Source: Hetaerina americana (taxonomy: Eukaryota; Arthropoda; Insecta; Odonata; Calopterygidae). Taken from it: a DNA stretch of 64,000 nt. Below the pieces are notes generated by a model that was not told where the DNA came from, ran no database searches, and saw nothing but the letters and a program-made list of their open reading frames with translations. How positions within the stretch are numbered: the first letter of the stretch is position 1; every line of letters begins with the position of its first letter. The stretch lies in NCBI GenBank assembly GCA_022747635.1, contig JAKTNV010000023.1:1824348-1888347 (forward strand). The letters run 5' to 3'. Below, piece after piece: positions 57,815 to 64,000 of this stretch. The translations under genes were made by a program, and so were the position numbers.

Positions 57815-58360
57815 GAAAGTGATAACTGACAACTTGATAAGTGATGCAGAAATAAGAATGAGAATAGCCATGGTAAGGGTAACTTTCAATCAAATGCAAA
57901 GGTTGCTATGCAATTGTCTTAAGCAGGAGCTGAGGAAGAAAAGGGTGAAGCGGAGTGTAATGACGCATGGATGTGAAACGTGCACCATGGGTAAAAAGAA
58001 AACACAGTATTGAGGCACTTGAGATGTGGGAATTGGAGGAGATCTGAAAGAATAAGAAGTAGGTGGACAAGGTGAAGAATGAGGAGGTGCTGAACAAGAG
58101 ATGGGACAAGTCTCCACACTATGATTCAGAGGAGAACTGGAAAGGGTAAACAAGAAGAAGAGAAGCCATATGAAAACGAGCAATTGAGCCAACAGTGGAA
58201 GGGGAAGAGGGAGACAAGAAAGGAGATTGAATAGTTTAGATGAAATCAAGGATGGAAAAGTTATAGAGAAACAAAGGATCAGGTAAATGACAGAAACAGA
58301 TGAAGACAAAAATGGAGTATGGGACCTGCCAAACGACAGAAAACCGGATAATAATGATGG
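57815..58360 (+). mobile_element. CFDP2-like LINE C-terminal remnant, copy V
   Basis: The plus frame gives EIRMRIAMVRVTFNQMQRLL, VMTHGCETCTMGKK, then with stops an EMWELEE-like and LNSLDEIKDGK segment. This resembles the C-terminal region of CFDP2-like LINEs (RIAxAKxxFNxxxxLL, YGCETW). It is closer to copy M's family than to E/F. Confidence 0.5.
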
Positions 58361-58769
58361 GTATGGAATTGGATTTTTGAGGTTAATATTAAAATTCTTC
58401 CTTTCTTTATCTTTATTTAATTAAAACTTATTCTCCCAAAGCCATTATTTTTGGAATTTTGAAAGAATTTTTTATTCATTTATGTTGTATCTTCATCAAT
58501 ACTTCTCTCTGATTGTCACTTATGCATTGATGATAGTTTCCCTCAGGTCACAATCCCTTCAAAGCTACCTACAGCTTATATGCTGCTATTTTTTTACAAA
58601 TGTGTTTTGATTTGAGCACATGAAGCAACAAATGTTCCCCTTCTTTATCTAAAATGCTGATGGATAGATGAAGATAAAAGTCAGAATATATCAAGTTTAA
58701 GCATATATTTAGGAATATTGTGATTAGCTCAAGTAATTTCCCAAAAGTAGAAAAATATTTGCATTACAA

Positions 58770-59012
58770 TTTTGTGCTCATGCAGCGTAATTTCAACTTT
58801 AAGACAATGAAGAAAGGAAGTAGTAGCAATAAATGGAATGTGCAAGAGTTCACTGGTGGGGCAAAAAGGAAGGAGTACCTGAACGAAATTGATAAAATAC
58901 TTAATGAGGGTAATGGGATGTGTTCAGAAGAAGAAGGATAAGAGTATCTGAAGCAAGAAATAAAGAAAGTGGAGACAAAACAATTGGGATGATAAGTTTA
59001 GGGAGCCATGAG

Positions 59013-59092
<80 letters not shown>

Positions 59093-59430
59093 CATATATA
59101 TATAATTGTTAATATAAGTATAATAATAAAAGAATATATAATTGAGAAGATAGATGAAAGATGGAAATGGAAGAACATGAACACAAAATCAGGGAGAAAG
59201 GGAGAAGGTAAAAACATCATAACATTTACCAATACAAGAGGGTAAATGAAGCATGGTGGAAAAAGCAATGTAAGGATAGTGAGAGTTTTCAGATACAGAA
59301 CAAAATGGGCACACGCTGCAAAAAGGTGAAGGAACTATCAGGATACAAGAAAAGAACTTTGACTTACAAAAATGGAATTAAAATAAGAGGTAAAAAGATA
59401 AAAGGTCATACAAGATGGAAAGAATAAATA
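58770..59430 (+). mobile_element. RTE-type LINE remnant, copy R, with internal (TA)n
   Basis: Matches the region between endonuclease and RT in copy F: WNVQEFTGGAKRKEYLNEID (58838), then (TA)n at 59012-59104 in place of the GTVNIKRTRKPW part, then IIEKIDERWKWKNMNTKSG and further diverged sequence to about 59430. The (TA)n has expanded inside an old element. Confidence 0.6.
59012..59104. repeat. (TA)n microsatellite inside LINE copy R
   Basis: About 90 bp of TA with a few TATG/CATA variants at the edges. Confidence 0.95.
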
Positions 59431-59439
59431 ATATGTCAC

Positions 59440-60786
59440 CCTACCATTTAAGGTGGGTTTTGGATGGACTCAAGCTTAAAACCCCACCTTTTCTTAGCCT
59501 CTCCCAAAATACAGCCCGACCCCAAACTACTGTAAATCCTTCAATTCCACACACATCCTACTTCCCTTCATTTCTGTCCAACTTGCTTATCCTTTTCATC
59601 CATCTTTCTTGCTCAGCTAACCCTTTCTGCTCCATCACACTCTTCGTCATTCATCAAAATTCTCAGTATCACCTTTCACACCTCATTTTGATTTCTCCCA
59701 ACAATTCTCCCCCCCAACCATGTCTAGTATCTCTACATTTGTTTTCCTTTCCATCCATGTTGCTTTTTCCATCCTTCTACACAACCACATCTAAAATACC
59801 CCAAATTTATGCCTATCATCTTCACTCAATGACTAATTTGCCTGCCAGACATAACACATTATGCATCTAAGGTTTCAATATTTTTTTCTTAAAATCATTA
59901 TTTAGCATCCCCAAAATCGACTCTGTCCTCCATGTGAAGTCCTCTTTGATTAGCCCCTCCAATATCTCTACTGCTGTGACTATCTTGCCCAAGATACTTT
60001 CAAGATAGGTAAATATTTCTTTCTGTTCTTGATATATTTATAAATGGAAAGCTTCTACCTTTTGGATTCCAGATTTTATCCTCCAATTTTAATGCCTAAC
60101 TTAACATATCTCCTCAAAGGACATGACATTTATTTTGTTTACATTGATCGCCATCCCACACCTATCACACTGATTTTCTAATGTGCTCAGCAATTAAAGA
60201 AAACAGTTGGCTGACTGGCCAATGAAAGTTTGAATATCCATAATCCTAACAGATTTTAACAATTCCCCACTGACTTTTATTTACAGCCCCATACCTCCCT
60301 TACAATAATATCCACATATAAATTTCAAAATTGCAGGTAATATTGGGAATCCTGGTCTTACTCCACTGCCTATCAGTGCCCATCTGAACTCTCCATCTAC
60401 CACATGCAACTGAGTGGTCCGAAACATGTTTAGGATAAGCATCTATCCAATCTACTTCTGCTATACATTCTTAAATTCTACCTAATTTTCTACATTGAAT
60501 ATCTTGAAATCTATAAAACAAACAAATAAATCTTGATTGCACTCAATGTACCTTTATATTAGTGGCCTCATTACCGCTTAGGCATTACGCATAAATCTCC
60601 CCTTCCTTAATCCAAGCCGATCAGCAATAAGTAATAAGTTTAAGTAATTAGTTTCCCTCCTCCCCATCATCTAATTGATGTCTTTAAGCATCACATTACC
60701 TATAATCTACAATCAACCTTATTGTTCTACACACTTCACACTTTCAGGCTTCACCTCTTGAAATTGTTTGATGTCCATTTTAAAAG
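59440..60786 (-). mobile_element. RTE-type LINE copy I, 3' part
   Basis: The 3' end (CCACCTTAAATGGTAG on minus) is at about 59443-59460, again opposite another copy's tail. Homology to F runs on through the C-terminal region, the FADD region (about 60200) and motif B toward motif A (about 60530-60620), with many stops. Interrupted at about 60787 by PLE-like DNA; resumes at 61231. Confidence 0.7.
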
Positions 60787-61230
60787 TGTGTAATTTTCCA
60801 CAGACTTTATTCCACGGTACAATGCATTTTACCAGCTTGCAGCATCATCAAGTACAAGTGACATAGACAGCTGTTGAATATACAGAGGAGACACATATAA
60901 TGCAGAAGAGACACATGGTTCAATATGGACAGAGGAGAGGGGGAAGTTGAAGGTTGTGGGGAGTGGGTTTTCTAGGACTTCAAAGTCGGTGGTCGTGGCT
61001 TTTTCAGTTAAAGGTAGAAAAGGTGGTAGTGCCTTGGTTATGACTAAGCATTGGGTCTTGTCTGGGTTTATGGGGGGGGGGACTAGGAGCACACGGCCAA
61101 TTAGAACCATTGGATTTGTTTAGCCTCAAGGAGAGGGGTGGTTGTGTAGGGTTGGTGGATTTTTTGGAAGTGAAAGTCGGTGTTCGAGGAAAGCCAAACC
61201 AAACAGAAAAAGAGTGTTGACTTGGTTATG
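60787..61230 (-). mobile_element. PLE 3' fragment inserted in LINE copy I
   Basis: The minus strand carries a frame (61110-60829: VLIGRVLLVPPPINPDKTQC and VLENPLPTTFNFPLSS) followed by ACTTGATGATGCTGCAAGCT (about 60855) and AATAAAGTCTGTGGAAAATT. The last part closely parallels AATAAAGTGTGTGGAATTAC at the end of the palindromic PLE at 5443-6410. It interrupts copy I between the GKRG and the following segment. No clear target duplication was found. Confidence 0.5.
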
Positions 61231-61540
61231 AGTCCACGTTTTCCTAGGTCCTCAAAGAGTTCTTCTGGTATGTAATCTATTACCACAGGCGTATTTGATT
61301 TCAATTGCCTTAATGCCTTTTCCATCTTGTAATCAATTATGCCCTGGCCTAACCAATCATTATCTGCATCATATTCCCCTCCTACTTCTAAACTTGCTGG
61401 CTTAATATCCATACTACATAGATTCTTTATATTTTCTATCTATCTTTCTTGAATACTTCCTCATTTAATTCATCATTCGGCCAATGTATCTTTGATAGAG
61501 TGCAGAGATTATCACTTCTCAATTCCTGATAGTTCTTTCA
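61231..61540 (-). pseudogene. RTE-type LINE copy I, upstream part
   Basis: The frame reads DIKPASLEVGGEYDADND, GQGIIDYKMEKALRQLKSN and VIDYIPEELFEDLGKRG, matching copy F's LGPGILDNEIERALKEMKLN and DNIPVELLKCLGK blocks. Contiguous in the family with 59440-60786 once the PLE piece is discounted. Confidence 0.75.
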
Positions 61541-62062
61541 AAGAATATTTAGAGGAAATTTACATATAAAATAATAGACCTAGGAGAGTGGATATAGAAA
61601 GGGAGTACAATATCAATAGAGATAGCTAAATACTAGGAATATTTAACTTGCTCAGGGATAGAAAAAGTCCTTAAGGAAATGAAATCATAGGTTTTGGCTA
61701 TCAACCCAGCAGAACTAGTCAAGCCATTAGGAAATGGGATAGGAAGAGTTTTTGGGGGCTCATTCATAGTATTTATTAGGACCCTTTTTTGATTCATAGG
61801 TTTTGAGGAGGTAATAGATAAGAGTAAACTGGGCAACATCAATGAATATTTATGAATATTTTGCAGCAGACAGGAATAGACTGGAGGGATGAAAAATTTA
61901 TCCAGTTGTACATCTAAGACTGTAAAGTCAAGGATAGCTAATGGAAATTCAGAACGGGCAGTAAGCAAGGAATTAAGAGAGGATATCCAGTATCACTTAT
62001 CTTTTACAATATATTCGCCGAGGAAATGGTAAACGAGGTATAAGAAGGGCAGAGGTGAAATA
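61541..62062 (+). mobile_element. RTE-type LINE copy U, left part
   Basis: Plus strand with traces of RT: an ILQQTGIDWRDEKF block, a SKQGIKRGYPVSL motif B and FYNIFAEEMVNE, matching copy F's LQKIGIDRRERRL and RQGCPLSPLLFNLYAGEMIK. It is head to head with copy I and interrupted by a mariner at 62063. Confidence 0.65.
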
Positions 62063-62964
62063 CAAGGTCTGTTCAAACAGTATCGCAAATTTTGAATTTT
62101 TGCAGGTTACGTTTATTGGATTTTTGATTTTTTTGTGACGTTATGTTGGCACTTATGTCTCTCCCCTATGCCGAAAAGTTCGGCCATTTTGAATGATTAG
62201 TTAATTGTTGACAGCTGTTTTGCTTGGACATATTTTGGCTTGTCTTCGATTTTTGCCTGTTCCAAAAAATGGGCAGACGCGTTCCGAACGTTAACTGTGA
62301 CCTATGGAGAAGATACCTTGAACCGAAGCAAAGTTCATTGGTGGTACAAAATGTTCTCAGTGGGCCGAGAAGATTTGAATGACAGAGCATGCCGGACACC
62401 CAAACACGTGTGCCAAGTTCAGTCGAATGTGAAAGGCTTGCTTATGGATTTCTTCGATTGCAAGGATATGGTGCATCATGAGTTCTTGCCACAGGGTAGA
62501 ACGGTATATAAGGAATGAGAGTACCTGCAAGTTATGCACAATTTGCGCAAAGCAATCCACCACAAACACCCGGATTTGTGGAAGAACAAAAATTGGCTTT
62601 CGCACCATGACAACGCCCCTGCTCACACATCATCACTTGTGTGCGAATTTTTGGCCAAAAACAACACAATGATGCCACAGCTACAGTATTCCCCAGTGAC
62701 TTTTTCTTGTTCCCAAAACTGAAGAGGCCCGTGAAAGGATGGCACTACGCCACAACTGACAAGATAAAGACTGCATCAAAGGAGGAGCTGAACAAGATCA
62801 CAAAAATTGATTTTTTGAAGTGCTTCGAGGATTGGAAAAAACGTTGGCACAAGTGTATAATACCCGTTGGGGAACATTTTGAGGGGGACAAAATAGATAT
62901 TGATTAATAAATAAACAATGTTTCAAAAAACACAAATGTCGCGATACTTTTTGAACAGACTTCG
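62063..62964 (+). mobile_element. Mariner-like transposon with TIRs and TA duplication, inside LINE copy U
   Basis: TIRs CAAGGTCTGTTCAAACAGTA (left) and, inverted, CGAAGTCTGTTCAAAAAGTA (right) are flanked by TA (62061-62062; 62965-62966). Transposase parts: NRSKVHWWYKMFSVGREDLN (N-terminal), a deletion, then NVKGLLMDFFDCKDMVHHEF (Asp), HHDNAPAHTSSLVCEFLAKN (Asp), a frameshift at the third Asp (PSDFFLFPKLKRPVKG) and CFEDWKKRWHKCIIPVGEHF. It lacks about 400 bp of a complete mariner and has a TGA at about 62518. Confidence 0.9.
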
Positions 62965-62966
62965 TA

Positions 62967-63285
62967 TGCGAGAACTCTTCAAATCGGAGAGATTTGTGAA
63001 TGATCAAGCATTAGTTAGTCAGTCCACCAAAGGATTACAATAACTACTTGGCGCATCACAGAATCAGAGTGATGAGTACGGGATGAGAATTAATCATAAT
63101 AAAGGGTAGGTAATGAGAGCCTCAAAAAGTTATTAGGTTAAACATCAAAATTGGGGACGACAAAATATAAACAAGCAGAGAAGTTTACCTATTTATGAAG
63201 TGTTTAGGAGGTGGGCAACGTAGTAGGGACATTATAAGAATCATAAGGTAATGAAGGGCTTAAAGAGAGGCAGGAGTTGTGGAGT
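62967..63285 (+). mobile_element. RTE-type LINE copy U, right part
   Basis: Resumes right after the mariner's TA with FKSERFVNDQALVSQSTKGL (FADD as VNDQ) and YGMRINHN, then fades near 63285. Joined across the mariner, it restores copy F's order GGEFVKSVRFADDQ. Confidence 0.75.
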
Positions 63286-63289
63286 ATCG

Positions 63290-64000
63290 CTTGCATTTTC
63301 ACAACACTATGAAAGTGAAACCCAAAATAATTCAAATCATCAGCATTCCTAGTGATGGCAGCACCAAGCTAGTGCATAATTTCTTAATCACTACAGTGTC
63401 TCACACACTCATGCAGGCACAAACTTTGATCAAACAAAATCTGAGCTGACAATGTAGCGCTATCTATGGATATTGAAGGTAGAGTCTGTACTCAGTAGGT
63501 GATACATACAGGTACTTACTTGTACCTGTACTTATGCCATTCTTGTATCAATTAAATCACAAAACTCTAGTAATTAATTCAATACATGAAAAAAAGTTTT
63601 TGCCACGGTCTCATTTGTGCATGTTGACTAGATCATTATTTTGTATCTTGGCATCTGTGATCAATGAAACCAGGATATAAAAAAACCCATGTGCAAACGT
63701 TCAAAATTATTTCCTCCAATTAAATTATAAAAAAGCACATTTATCATTCATTTTTTTTTAACTTTTCATAGGCTGTCTAAAAAAAAAGAAAATAGTTAAA
63801 GAAACTTTTTCAACTGATCTAAATTTACCTACCATGTACCTACAATTAAATAACCCCAAATTTGGTTAAAAGATGAAATATGTGGTACCGAAAATATAGC
63901 TTAGTTTTTCAAAGAATCTTAGGCAATTATAACACAGTTGTCAAATTAAGTTATTCCTGAAAAATCTTCATTCTGTACCGCCGCTTCCCTATACAAAAAT
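63290..64000. other. Intergenic, nothing recognised
   Basis: AT-rich DNA up to the window end, no feature recognised. Confidence 0.45.

Overview
This is a gene-poor window of a eukaryotic genome, almost certainly an arthropod and probably an insect. The evidence is the transposon content: a CR1/Jockey-like LINE with an SGNH-hydrolase ORF1, RTE-type (craniofacial-development-protein-2-like) LINEs, at least seven mariner-like transposons of several subfamilies, Penelope-like elements (PLEs) with a GIY-YIG endonuclease, a Helitron helicase remnant and three tRNA-derived SINE families, all in AT-rich DNA with long (TA)n arrays. The species cannot be fixed from sequence alone. No host protein-coding gene could be established; a CpG-rich stretch (1-1200) and one exon-like block (19.8-20.0 kb, minus) are the only hints of host genes.

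Layout. 1-1.2 kb: GC-rich island. 2.7-8.8 kb: a nearly full-length CR1-like LINE (copy A, minus) whose ORF2 is split by a palindromic PLE insertion with an exact 12-bp target-site duplication. 8.86-18.1 kb: 5'-truncated CR1 copies (B, C, D, O), an endonuclease-bearing fragment (P), old RTE copies (J, L), a small palindromic PLE insertion, and a PLE GIY-YIG domain interrupted by CR1 copy O. 19.4-23.6 kb: SINE, mariner, Helitron helicase fragment, ~110-bp tandem repeat. 23.7-29.9 kb: a (TA)n hub in which two RTE copies (E plus, F minus) lie tail to tail, followed by a perfect 127-bp-arm palindrome and another PLE-like tail. 30-54.8 kb: scattered SINEs, mariners and LINE fragments in otherwise featureless AT-rich DNA. 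55.7-63.3 kb: a graveyard of decayed RTE copies (S, H, V, R, I, U) nested with a SINE, a PLE fragment and a mariner.

Most notable observations. (1) ORF1 and ORF2 of copy A overlap only across a canonical -1 frameshift heptamer (U UUU UUA) in the correct phase, and ORF2 has no AUG for about its first 190 codons, suggesting ORF2 is made by programmed frameshifting. (2) PLE tails repeatedly occur as head-to-head palindromes, two of them with target-site duplications. (3) Two complete hammerhead-ribozyme folds (9879-9921 minus; 18036-18082 plus) and one near-complete one lie in these PLE tails. (4) An RTE family appears to use (TA)n microsatellites as its target, giving convergent tail-to-tail pairs. 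Everything is read by eye; no alignment, folding or database search was run.
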